Assembly: GCA_028699215.1 (NCBI GenBank)
Contig: JAQVVB010000003.1
Location: 1 to 36,478, forward strand
From: Sphaerochaeta sp.
GTDB lineage: Bacteria; Spirochaetota; Spirochaetia; Sphaerochaetales; Sphaerochaetaceae
Direction: 5' to 3'
DNA: 36,478 bases
Under the pieces are notes generated by a model, which was not told the DNA's origin, searched no databases, and worked only from the letters and a program-made list of their open reading frames with translations. Numbering within the stretch: the first letter of the stretch is position 1; every line of letters begins with the position of its first letter. This document shows, in pieces, positions 24,160-31,582 of this stretch. Position numbers and translations under genes: made by a program.

Positions 24160-25700
24160 TTTAGGTTCGCTCCTTTGTGAGACTGCATGATGCATTGCAT
24201 TATTGCTTCTTGAGTAGCTTCTTCCTGAAGCATCTCTCCTACAATCCTTCCTTCATTCATTACGTAGATCCTGTCACAGATTCCCAAGATTTCCGGTAGT
24301 TCCGAAGAGATGATCAAAACGGATTTGCCTTCAGCTACCAGTTGGTTGATGATGCAGTAGATCTCATACTTGGCTCCCACATCGATTCCTCTGGTAGGTT
24401 CATCCAACAACAAGATCTCCGGTTCAGCAAATATCCATTTACCTATGAGTACCTTTTGTTGGTTTCCTCCTGATAGGTTGTTCACTTCATCCCTTACCGA
24501 AGAACATTTGGTTTTGAGTGTATCAGAGATTCTTTTTGCTTCCTGATATTCAAGATCCGTATCGATGACTTGGTGTCGACTGACAGCCTTGAGGTGGGAA
24601 AGGGTGGTGTTTTCTATGATTGGATTGTTGAGTATCAATCCATTGCCTTTTCTGTCTTCGGTTACATAGGCGATTTTATGATCAATGGCGGATTTTATCG
24701 TATTTAAGACCACTTCCTTGCCGTTGATGAAGGTTTTTCCTTCGACAAATTGACCGTAGCTATGGCCGAAAATGCTCATAGCCAATTCAGTTCTTCCTGC
24801 TCCCATCAATCCACTGATTCCCACCACTTCTCCTTTTCGGAGATTGAAGGAGATGTTTTCACAAATTCTTCGTCCTTCATAGATGGGATGATTCACCGTC
24901 CAATTCTTGACTTCGAAGCTGACAGGACCTATGTTCGAAGTTCGTTTGGGAAATCTATTGGTAAGGCTTCTTCCTACCATGGCCTTGATAATTTCATTTT
25001 CACTGAAGGTATGTTTTTGTTTATCCAAGGTGGTGATGACTTCTCCATCTCGGATGACGGTGATTCGATCCGCAACATATGATACCTCGTTGAGCTTGTG
25101 GGAGATGAGAATGGATGTGACCCCTTTTTTCTTGAATTCGAACAAGAGGTCAAGGAGTTTTCTTGCATCAGAATCATTGAGGGAGGCTGTGGGTTCGTCA
25201 AGTATGAGGATTTTTACATTCTTAGCAAGGGCTTTTGCTATCTCGACCAGTTGTTGCTTACCAATGCCCAAATCCTTGATCTGTACTCGGGAGGACTCTT
25301 CCAGTCCTACGATTTTCAATTGCTTATCTGCTTTTGCGTAGGTTTCATCCCAGTCGATGCTGAAATAGGAGCCTCGTTCATTGCCGAGAAACATGTTCTC
25401 TCCAATGGTCAGATATGGGACCAGGGCAAGTTCCTGGTGAATGATGATGATACCTTGTCGTTCACTCTCCTTGATGGTATGGAAAGCGCAGGTTTCCCCC
25501 TCAAGTTGGATGGTTCCCTCATACGTACCTGAAGGATAGATACCGCTGAGGATATTCATCAGAGTCGATTTCCCTGCTCCATTTTCACCTACTATTGCAT
25601 GGATTTCTCCTTCAACGATTTGTAGGTTGACATCATGAAGCGCGACAACACCAGGGAAACGTTTAGTGATGTGTTGCATCTCCAATAAGATTTTTTCCAA
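24156..25700 (-). CDS. mmsA: Multiple-monosaccharide ABC transporter ATP-binding protein (GguA/XylG type)
   Basis: 514 residues with two ABC domains. The first has Walker A GENGAGKSTLMN and Walker B ILILDEPTASLND; its signature reads LGIGKQQLVEIAKAL. The second has a degenerate Walker A GLMGAGRTELAM, signature LSGGNQQKVLIGKW and Walker B ILLLDEPTRGIDVG, the usual asymmetry of sugar-import ATPases. I chose TTG at 25700, since GGAGAG (25713-25708) lies 7 bases upstream. The in-frame ATG at 25739 is in the loop of a stem-loop and has no ribosome binding site. The reading frame then begins LEKILLEMQHITKRFPG, a normal family N-terminus. Confidence 0.93.
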   Translation of the reverse strand: MEKILLEMQHITKRFPGVVALHDVNLQIVEGEIHAIVGENGAGKSTLMNILSGIYPSGTYEGTIQLEGETCAFHTIKESERQGIIIIHQELALVPYLTIGENMFLGNERGSYFSIDWDETYAKADKQLKIVGLEESSRVQIKDLGIGKQQLVEIAKALAKNVKILILDEPTASLNDSDARKLLDLLFEFKKKGVTSILISHKLNEVSYVADRITVIRDGEVITTLDKQKHTFSENEIIKAMVGRSLTNRFPKRTSNIGPVSFEVKNWTVNHPIYEGRRICENISFNLRKGEVVGISGLMGAGRTELAMSIFGHSYGQFVEGKTFINGKEVVLNTIKSAIDHKIAYVTEDRKGNGLILNNPIIENTTLSHLKAVSRHQVIDTDLEYQEAKRISDTLKTKCSSVRDEVNNLSGGNQQKVLIGKWIFAEPEILLLDEPTRGIDVGAKYEIYCIINQLVAEGKSVLIISSELPEILGICDRIYVMNEGRIVGEMLQEEATQEAIMQCIMQSHKGANLN

Positions 25701-25727
25701 TTGATTACTCTCCGTGGTAGAACAGTA

Positions 25728-25753
25728 GCAGGCGGGCATGCTTGTCCGCCTGC
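25728..25753 (-). promoter_or_regulatory. Intercistronic stem-loop between chvE and mmsA
   Basis: GCAGGCGG (25728-25735) pairs with CCGCCTGC (25746-25753), extended inward by a G-U, C-G and A-T pair to an 11-base stem with a TGCT loop. There is no T tract on the minus strand, so it is more likely to protect the chvE message end or weaken mmsA expression than to terminate. Confidence 0.7.
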
Positions 25754-25773
25754 AGAAGAAACAGAGCCACTTT

Positions 25774-26859
25774 TTAGTTGATGGTCAGATCGGATTCCTT
25801 GTAGTAACCACTGTCGATCAAGAGAGTCTTGTAGTTGTCAACGGTAGCAAATACGGGTTCACAGAGGAAGGATGGAATGATTCCAGTTCCATTGTCATAG
25901 GTCTTGTTGTCGTTGATGTCAACAGGAGTTCCCTTGACGATGGCGTTGACCATATCCACAACCTTGCTTGCAAGAGTTCTGGTATCCTTGAAAATCGACA
26001 TGCTCTGGATGCCCATGATCATGTTCTTGACAGAAGGTTTGTCACAATCCTGACCGGTGAGGATCGGGAAATTGCCTTTTCCATAACCTGCTGCGACTAG
26101 AGCATTGGTGATGCCTTGAGCGACTGAGTCATTGGATGAATAGACAGCGTCCAATCTGTTGGCTTTAGGACCATAGTTGTACGTGGTGATCAAGGTTTCC
26201 ATTCTCTTCTGGGCTTCTTCAGTCGACCAGTTAGGAGTTGCTGCCTGTGCTTTGGAGGTTTGGCCAGAGCGCACGACGAGCTTGCCGCTCTTGATATAAG
26301 GTTCAAGAATGGACATTGCTCCACCAAAGAAGAAGTTGATGTTGTTGTCATCAGGTGAACCGGTGAACAATTCAATGTAGAAAGGTCCCTTTTCGGTGTC
26401 GAGTTTCAAGGTGTCACGAATGTAGGTTCCTTGAATGGTTCCAACCTTGAAGTTGTCAAAGGTTGCATAGTAAGAGACCGCGTTGCTGTTCATGATCAAA
26501 CGGTCATACGCGATGACGGCAACACCCTTCTCTTTTGCTGATTTCAAGACTTCAGTCAAAGCAGAACCGTCAATGGCTGCAATTACCAAGACTTTGCAAT
26601 CGAAGGCAATCATGTTTTCAATCTGGGCGACCTGGGTAGGAATATCGTTGTCTCCAGCATACTGAAGGTCTACCTTGTATCCAGCTTCTTCGAGCATGGC
26701 TTTCATGTTGGCCCCATCCTGGTTCCATCTCTGGAGGCTTTGGGTAGGCATGGAAACACCAATTTTGGTTACCTTTGCTCCTGCTTCAGCAGTCCCGGCA
26801 GCGAACATGGCCGAGGTTGCGAGCAACACGATCAGCAAAACACATAGAAACTTTTTCAT
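25774..26859 (-). CDS. chvE: Multiple-monosaccharide ABC transporter substrate-binding protein, ChvE type
   Basis: 361 residues. A cleavable signal peptide (MKKFLCVLLIVLLATSAMFA) precedes AGTAEAG; there is no lipobox cysteine, so the protein is probably free in the periplasm. The mature part starts KIGVSMPTQSLQRWNQDG and contains AYDRLIMNSNAVSYYATFDN, the pattern of ChvE-like proteins that bind several sugars (glucose, galactose, arabinose, xylose and others). AAGGAG lies before the ATG at 26859. It is the first gene of chvE-mmsA-mmsB-lacI, as expected for the most abundantly needed component. Confidence 0.93.
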   Translation of the reverse strand: MKKFLCVLLIVLLATSAMFAAGTAEAGAKVTKIGVSMPTQSLQRWNQDGANMKAMLEEAGYKVDLQYAGDNDIPTQVAQIENMIAFDCKVLVIAAIDGSALTEVLKSAKEKGVAVIAYDRLIMNSNAVSYYATFDNFKVGTIQGTYIRDTLKLDTEKGPFYIELFTGSPDDNNINFFFGGAMSILEPYIKSGKLVVRSGQTSKAQAATPNWSTEEAQKRMETLITTYNYGPKANRLDAVYSSNDSVAQGITNALVAAGYGKGNFPILTGQDCDKPSVKNMIMGIQSMSIFKDTRTLASKVVDMVNAIVKGTPVDINDNKTYDNGTGIIPSFLCEPVFATVDNYKTLLIDSGYYKESDLTIN

Positions 26860-26874
26860 ATGAATCTCCTTTTT

Positions 26875-26892
26875 ATCTGGAATACTCCAGAT
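26875..26892 (-). promoter_or_regulatory. Stem-loop in the chvE leader next to the ribosome binding site
   Basis: Seven-base perfect arms (TATCTGG-type, 26875-26881 with 26886-26892) around a four-base loop, ending three bases before the AAAAGGAG site. It may stabilise the leader or keep the ribosome binding site exposed. A second small palindrome TACACTGTGTA lies at 26896-26906. Confidence 0.5.
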
Positions 26893-26971
26893 GGTTACAC
26901 TGTGTATCGCTTGGACATAGAGGAGTAGATTCAAAGAAGTAGATTTGTAAGATTCTCCGTTTAGGGGAACC

Positions 26972-26983
26972 GTGCCCGAGCAC
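26972..26983. promoter_or_regulatory. Candidate LacI-family operator for the chvE operon
   Basis: GTGCCCGAGCAC: arms GTGC and GCAC are perfect around a central CG, the usual layout of LacI-family sites. It begins about four bases after the predicted transcription start of chvE, a position suited to repression by the regulator encoded at the operon's end. Confidence 0.55.
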
Positions 26984-26993
26984 ATCTACTAGT

Positions 26994-27022
26994 AGTATTG
27001 GATGGTTTTGCTGATTTGTAAA
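26994..27022 (-). promoter_or_regulatory. Promoter of the chvE sugar-transport operon
   Basis: On the minus strand: -35 TTTACA (27022-27017), 17-base spacer, -10 AATACT (26999-26994). The transcript would start near 26987 and have a leader of about 128 bases with operator and stem-loops. Confidence 0.5.
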
Positions 27023-27093
27023 TGATTATGTTGTGGATTGTCGTTATTTTTTTATCTTTTCTTATAGTGGCAACCGTCGTCACCAGGCAAAAA

Positions 27094-28470
27094 TCAAATG
27101 ACTTTCTTGGTTTTCCATTTCCCATGTGAAAAACGTACGATGAAGCATAGGGAACGACAGAGCCAATCGCAGTACATGCCCAGCCACACTCCATAAATAC
27201 CAAAATTAAACATGATGGCAAGGATGTAGCTGACTGCTACACGGAACGTCCACATGCTGAACATCGAGATGACCATCGTGTATTTTGCATCGCCGGCAGC
27301 CCTGAGGAAATTGGGCAACGTGAAAGCGGTAGGCCATAATACCGTACTGGCTATCATGGCGGTTCGAATGACTCCACTTGCCAATTCGGTTGCTTCGCTG
27401 GAAAGGTTGAAGATGTGTACGATCTGAGGGGCAAAGAAATATATTGGTATTGCGATGCTGATCAGCGATAGGTAGGAGATGAAAAGGAGTCGTTTGGAAT
27501 AAAAGACTGCCTGATCCGCCTTCTTTGCCCCGATGCTTTGCCCGACGACGGTGATGGAGGCGAGCCCGATTGCCTGGGCGGGAATATTTGCGAATGATGC
27601 CACCGAGTTTGCAATGGCATTGGCGGCGATGGATGCGGTTCCGAAAACAGCTATGAAGCCTTGCACAAGAAGCTTTCCTACTTGGAAAACACTTCCTTCG
27701 ATGCCATTGGGAATGCCGATGCGAAGGATACGTTTGATCATTTCCCAACGCCATTCAAATCTCCAGAACCTATGGATGAAGATCTGGTTGTTTTTGTTGG
27801 TGATCAGCACAAGCATGATCAAGGCCCCGACAATTCTGCTGAGCAAGGTGGCAAGCCCGGCTCCTACAACACCTAGGTGGAGGACAAAGATGAAATAGGC
27901 ATTTCCCGTGATGTTGATGATGTTCATGAGAATGCTCACCCAAAGCGAGACCTTGCTGTTGCCCATGGACCTGAAGAGTGCTGCGCATGAGTTGTAGGCG
28001 GCAAGAAAGGGTAGGGAGAGGAGAATGAACAGAAAGTATGTTGATCCAAAGTTGAGGACAATGGATTCAATGGAGCCGAAAATCGTACCGATGATTTCAC
28101 TTCTGATCGGCAGACAGACAAACAACAACGAAGTGGAAACAGCAATGGAGAGGGTGAGAAGCTGTTTTGCTGCTATGTTTGCAGATGCCTGATCTTTTCG
28201 ACCCAAATATTGGCTTGAAACAACCGCTCCTCCTGTGGCAAAGGCGGCAAAAAGTTGGACGATGAGGATGGTGATTGAATCTACCAGGCTTATGGCACTT
28301 ACTGCGGCTTCTCCTGCAGAGGCAACCATGATGGTATCAGCCATGCCGATGGTAACGGCGAGCAGTTGCTCAATTACTAGGGGAACGATGAGTTTATAAA
28401 GAAACTGGCGGGTGAACAGAGCGTTACCCTCGAAATGCTGGACAGGTGTTTTCACGAACAGAAACCTCAT
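27094..28470 (-). CDS. MATE-family exporter (second copy)
   Basis: 458 residues, about twelve hydrophobic segments. LIVPLVIEQLLAVTIGMADTIMVASAG in the first helix region and PAQAIGLASITVVGQSIGAKKADQA in the second half are typical MATE segments. It differs strongly from the other MATE protein in the window, so it is not a recent duplicate. The start is uncertain: ATG at 28470 lies only 4 bases after a -10 element (leaderless), while GTG at 28452 would give MKTPVQHFEG after a short leader with a weak AGG. It ends about 70 bases before the chvE -35. Confidence 0.9.
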   Translation of the reverse strand: MRFLFVKTPVQHFEGNALFTRQFLYKLIVPLVIEQLLAVTIGMADTIMVASAGEAAVSAISLVDSITILIVQLFAAFATGGAVVSSQYLGRKDQASANIAAKQLLTLSIAVSTSLLFVCLPIRSEIIGTIFGSIESIVLNFGSTYFLFILLSLPFLAAYNSCAALFRSMGNSKVSLWVSILMNIINITGNAYFIFVLHLGVVGAGLATLLSRIVGALIMLVLITNKNNQIFIHRFWRFEWRWEMIKRILRIGIPNGIEGSVFQVGKLLVQGFIAVFGTASIAANAIANSVASFANIPAQAIGLASITVVGQSIGAKKADQAVFYSKRLLFISYLSLISIAIPIYFFAPQIVHIFNLSSEATELASGVIRTAMIASTVLWPTAFTLPNFLRAAGDAKYTMVISMFSMWTFRVAVSYILAIMFNFGIYGVWLGMYCDWLCRSLCFIVRFSHGKWKTKKVI

Positions 28471-28474
28471 GTGT

Positions 28475-28503
28475 ATCTTAAGAGTGCGTACGATAAATAA
28501 CAA
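28475..28503 (-). promoter_or_regulatory. Promoter of the second MATE gene, leaderless or nearly so
   Basis: On the minus strand: -35 TTGTTA (28503-28498), 17-base spacer, -10 TAAGAT (28480-28475), four bases, ATG at 28470. The -35 overlaps the tail of the upstream operon's terminator. Confidence 0.45.
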
Positions 28504-28532
28504 GAGGGGTCGGTGTGAACCAACCCCCTTGT
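28491..28532 (-). terminator. Intrinsic terminator of the COG2984-type ABC operon
   Basis: On the minus strand ACAAGGGGGTTGGT (28532-28519) pairs with ACCGACCCCTCTTGT (28514-28500), with one bulge and G-U pairs, around a TCAC loop. A T-rich run (TATTTATCG) follows. It lies 17 bases after the ATPase stop. Confidence 0.7.
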
Positions 28533-28548
28533 ATCCTTCTGGAATCCG

Positions 28549-29340
28549 TTATTCTTTGGTAAGCAATCCCTCATCATTGTCAAAGGTTTTGTTTCTGAGA
28601 TTCTTGAAGAGTTTGACGAGTTTAGGGACTGTGAGTTTTGATTTTTCCTCTCCACTAACATCCAGGATGATGGTTCCCTCATCCATCATGATGAGTCGGT
28701 TCCCAAAGTCAATGGCAAACTGCATGTTGTGCGTGACCATCAGTGCAGTAAGCTCATATTCTTTGATGAAACGCTCTGTAAGATCCATTACCACCTGAGC
28801 GTTTCGAGGGTCCAGAGCAGCAGTATGCTCGTCAAGCAACAGCATCTTGGGTTTGCTCATGACCGTCATGAGCAAAGTAAGGGCCTGACGTTGCCCCCCT
28901 GAGAGCAATCCTACGTTATCTCGCAGTCGATCCTGCAACCCAATTGGTTCCAAGAGTTTTTTGAACTGTTCTCGTTTCTCGTTATTGAGACTGATGCGCA
29001 GTCCCTTCATGCCTTTGGTGGCAGCTGTGATCATATTGTCTTCGATCGACATGTTGGCAGCGGTTCCACGAGTTGGATCTTGGAATATCCTACCGATGGT
29101 CATGGCACGCTTATACTCAGGACTATTGGTCACATCATTTCCATCGAAAATGATTTTTCCGCTGGTGACGGGATAGGTGCCGCTGATCAAATTGAAGAGT
29201 GTGGACTTGCCTGATCCATTTGATCCGACAACGCAAATGACGTCTCTTTTGTTGACATGCAAGGTAACATCATCGAGAGCCATTTTTTCATTTACGGTCC
29301 CTGGATAGAAGACCTTGGTCATATTGGTAATGTCGAGCAT
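28549..29340 (-). CDS. ABC transporter ATP-binding protein (COG1101 type)
   Basis: 263 residues. Walker A GSNGSGKSTLFN near 39-50, signature LLSGGQRQALTLL near 143, Walker B MLLLDEHTAALDP near 165 and the H-loop VTHNM. The DEH instead of DEP after Walker B is typical of the COG1101 subfamily that works with COG4120 permeases and COG2984 binding proteins; some such systems import tryptophan or tyrosine, but the substrate here is unknown. The start overlaps the permease stop (TGATG) with AAGGAGG upstream. Confidence 0.92.
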   Translation of the reverse strand: MLDITNMTKVFYPGTVNEKMALDDVTLHVNKRDVICVVGSNGSGKSTLFNLISGTYPVTSGKIIFDGNDVTNSPEYKRAMTIGRIFQDPTRGTAANMSIEDNMITAATKGMKGLRISLNNEKREQFKKLLEPIGLQDRLRDNVGLLSGGQRQALTLLMTVMSKPKMLLLDEHTAALDPRNAQVVMDLTERFIKEYELTALMVTHNMQFAIDFGNRLIMMDEGTIILDVSGEEKSKLTVPKLVKLFKNLRNKTFDNDEGLLTKE

Positions 29341-30287
29341 CAGTTTTCCTCCTTCAGTTCTGCTTCGTGCCGGGCAAGTGAACGTGCAATCGCTTTTCGC
29401 CTTGCACCCTTGGAAGAAGCGACACTCCTGGTCTGGGCGATGAACAGCGAGGCAATTACCAAAATACCGGTAAGCAGCTTGAAGTCGTTCGGAGTGATGT
29501 TGACCAGATACCCATATTTTCGTCCAAAGAACATGAGAGCCTTATACATGATCGCACCAAGGATGGCCCGTAGGGTAAGCAAGGAAATCTTGTTGGTGGA
29601 GAAGAGGAATTCTCCGAGCATGATAGCCGCAAGTCCCTGGACCACCATGCCCTGTCCAAGATTTGCATCGGCAAAGCCCTGGTACTGAGCCAACAGTCCT
29701 CCAGAAAGCGCTATCAGTCCGTTGGAGAGTCCAATGCCCATGAGCTTGAGAATGTCCGGGTTGATGCCTTGGCTGATCACCATCTGTTCATTTCCACCCA
29801 TGGCTCCCAAGGAAACACCCAAATCTGTTCTAAAGAAGATATCGATCAATACCTTGATGAACAGCACCACCAAGAGCGTCCCTAAAAGGGAGGCCCATTC
29901 GGAAGGGATGAAAGAGAATATCTTCGGGAGTTTTGAATAGAGGGTCTCAACGCGAAGAAGAGGAACATTTGCCTTGTTTCCAAGAATGCGCAGGTTGATG
30001 GAATAGAGCATCGTCATGGTCAGAATTCCTGCGAGCAACCCAGGAATCTTCAGCTTGTTGTGAATGGCGGCAGTGACCATTCCAGCCAAGACACCAGCTA
30101 AAAACGAAAGAACCAAAGCAAGGTAAATCGGAAAACCGTTTACGATCGCCATGGTTGCAACTGCGGCCCCTGTTGCTACCGATCCATCACAAGTCAGATC
30201 TGCAAAGTCCAGAATCCGGTAAGAGATGAGAATACCGATGACCATAAGAGAAAAGACCAGGCCATCAACGAAAATTCCTTCTATCAT
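29340..30287 (-). CDS. ABC transporter permease (COG4120 type)
   Basis: 315 residues with eight to nine membrane segments. ILDFADLTCDGSVATGAAVATM near residues 27-48 is the typical entry of this branched-chain-amino-acid-like permease family. I chose ATG at 30287 because AAGGGG lies about 7 bases upstream. The start at 30338 would lie within the upstream terminator. The basic C-terminal tail (RSVASSKGARRKAIARSLARHE) is cytoplasmic. It works with the ATPase that follows and the binding protein that precedes it. Confidence 0.91.
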   Translation of the reverse strand: MIEGIFVDGLVFSLMVIGILISYRILDFADLTCDGSVATGAAVATMAIVNGFPIYLALVLSFLAGVLAGMVTAAIHNKLKIPGLLAGILTMTMLYSINLRILGNKANVPLLRVETLYSKLPKIFSFIPSEWASLLGTLLVVLFIKVLIDIFFRTDLGVSLGAMGGNEQMVISQGINPDILKLMGIGLSNGLIALSGGLLAQYQGFADANLGQGMVVQGLAAIMLGEFLFSTNKISLLTLRAILGAIMYKALMFFGRKYGYLVNITPNDFKLLTGILVIASLFIAQTRSVASSKGARRKAIARSLARHEAELKEEN

Positions 30288-30305
30288 GTAAAACCCCTTA
30301 AGCAG

Positions 30306-30335
30306 AAAAAACCGCCGGTTATGCAAGACCGGCGG
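30306..30335 (-). terminator. Intrinsic terminator/attenuator inside the ABC operon
   Basis: On the minus strand CCGCCGGT (30335-30328) pairs with ACCGGCGG (30319-30312) around an 8-base loop, then six T residues (30311-30306). It sits between the binding protein and the permease, so only readthrough transcripts would reach permease and ATPase. Confidence 0.88.
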
Positions 30336-30353
30336 CAATGTAAAAACCTCAGA

Positions 30354-31367
30354 CTATTTCTGGCTGATTTTCTGACCGTTCTTGATAAGCATGGCTGCTC
30401 CATCCTGCAGTGACTGCGGAATAGTATAACCAAGCTTCTTGGCGGTATCAAGATTAAACCAGAGTTCAAATTTGGTAGGATCGGTGATATAGACGGTTCC
30501 AATATCCCCAGCAGCAGTTCCCTTGAGAACTTTTTCAACTACTTTACCGGTTTCAACTCCGATGCTGTAGTAGTCGAAGCCCCAGGCGATCATGGCTTCA
30601 AGACCATCGATACCTGATGGATCTGCACTGAAGAGTACCTTTCCAGCTTTGCTGGTGACATCGTCAACAGAAGCGATTGCACTGATTACCGCGTTGTCTG
30701 TAGCAATATAAATTGCATCGACACGTCCGATGATGGATTGGGCGGCCATTTTCACTTCACTTGAGTTGCTGATTGCAGAGCTGACGAATTTTACACCCAG
30801 TTTTTCACAGGCTGCCTTTGCCATTTCCATGAGTACGACACCGTTTGCCTCTCCAGAAGCATAGATATTACCAATGGTTTTAGCTCCGGTAAGGTCTATC
30901 AGGAGTTTGATCTGTTCTTCAACAGGATTCTTATCGGAAACTCCACTGATATTAGCTGCTACCAGACCTGCTTCATCAGCATCGGTTACGGCACTGAAGA
31001 TGACGGGGATGGAAGAGGAAACAGGAAAAACCTGGGCAAGGGCTTGTGCTGAAGGAGTTGCAATACCCACTGCTACATCAACTTTGTCGCTCTTGAATTT
31101 TTGGGCGATTGAAGAGGCTGTGGAGATGTCTCCATTTGCATTCTGAAGATCAAAGGTAACGGCAAGGTCCGTGGTCGCAAGATAATCCATCATACCCTTT
31201 TCTGCTGCATCGAGTGCAGGGTGGGCAAGAAGTTTGGATACACCTACCTTATACGTGCGAGGACCAGTGGTCACTGGGGCTTCAGCTGCTCCGGCAGCGA
31301 AAACCGGTGTGGATAAGGTCGCAATCGATGCAAGCAACAGGATTGCTGTTCTAAGTGAATGTTTCAT
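30354..31367 (-). CDS. ABC transporter substrate-binding protein (COG2984, PF04392 type), first copy
   Basis: 337 residues. The signal peptide MKHSLRTAILLLASIATLSTPVFA is cut before AGAAEAP. The mature protein has YKVGVSKLLAHPALDAAEKG, VAVGIATPSAQALAQVF, SSEVKMAAQSIIGRVDAIYIATDN and FELWFNLDTAKKLG, all typical of the COG2984 family. GGAGG lies 8 bases before the ATG at 31367. It is encoded first, followed by terminator, permease and ATPase. It is clearly paralogous to the protein at 32715-33713. Ligand is unknown; aromatic amino acids are one known option in the family. Confidence 0.92.
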   Translation of the reverse strand: MKHSLRTAILLLASIATLSTPVFAAGAAEAPVTTGPRTYKVGVSKLLAHPALDAAEKGMMDYLATTDLAVTFDLQNANGDISTASSIAQKFKSDKVDVAVGIATPSAQALAQVFPVSSSIPVIFSAVTDADEAGLVAANISGVSDKNPVEEQIKLLIDLTGAKTIGNIYASGEANGVVLMEMAKAACEKLGVKFVSSAISNSSEVKMAAQSIIGRVDAIYIATDNAVISAIASVDDVTSKAGKVLFSADPSGIDGLEAMIAWGFDYYSIGVETGKVVEKVLKGTAAGDIGTVYITDPTKFELWFNLDTAKKLGYTIPQSLQDGAAMLIKNGQKISQK

Positions 31368-31407
31368 GTGATTTTCCTCCAATCATGGAATCCTTTCGTT
31401 TTGCGAA

Positions 31408-31436
31408 ACTATAGCCTCAAAATGACTTTTTGTAAA
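31408..31436 (-). promoter_or_regulatory. Promoter of the COG2984-type ABC operon
   Basis: On the minus strand: -35 TTTACA (31436-31431), 17-base spacer, -10 TATAGT (31413-31408). Directly downstream lies a palindrome, TTTCG and CGAAA arms with a five-base centre (31394-31408), which may be an operator. Confidence 0.6.
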
Positions 31437-31582
31437 TCATCTTATGCAAGACAATGAATAATAATTCATAAGTTATGCAAGAATGTGTAAAGAATTACTG
31501 CTTCTCCTTGATTTTCACCAAGCATTTTTCAGCGTTTGCCTTCAACCTCCTAGTTGCAGTAGTATGATGGTTGAGAGGTACT

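Noticed and set aside
26896-26906. TACACTGTGTA as a CRP-type or second LacI-type site
   Set aside because: Too short, with no central CG and lying well inside the leader; it is not sufficient for an operator call.
31383-31570. Possible riboswitch or T-box upstream of the COG2984-type operon
   Set aside because: The predicted leader is only about 40 bases, too short for either, and no specifier or terminator pair is visible.
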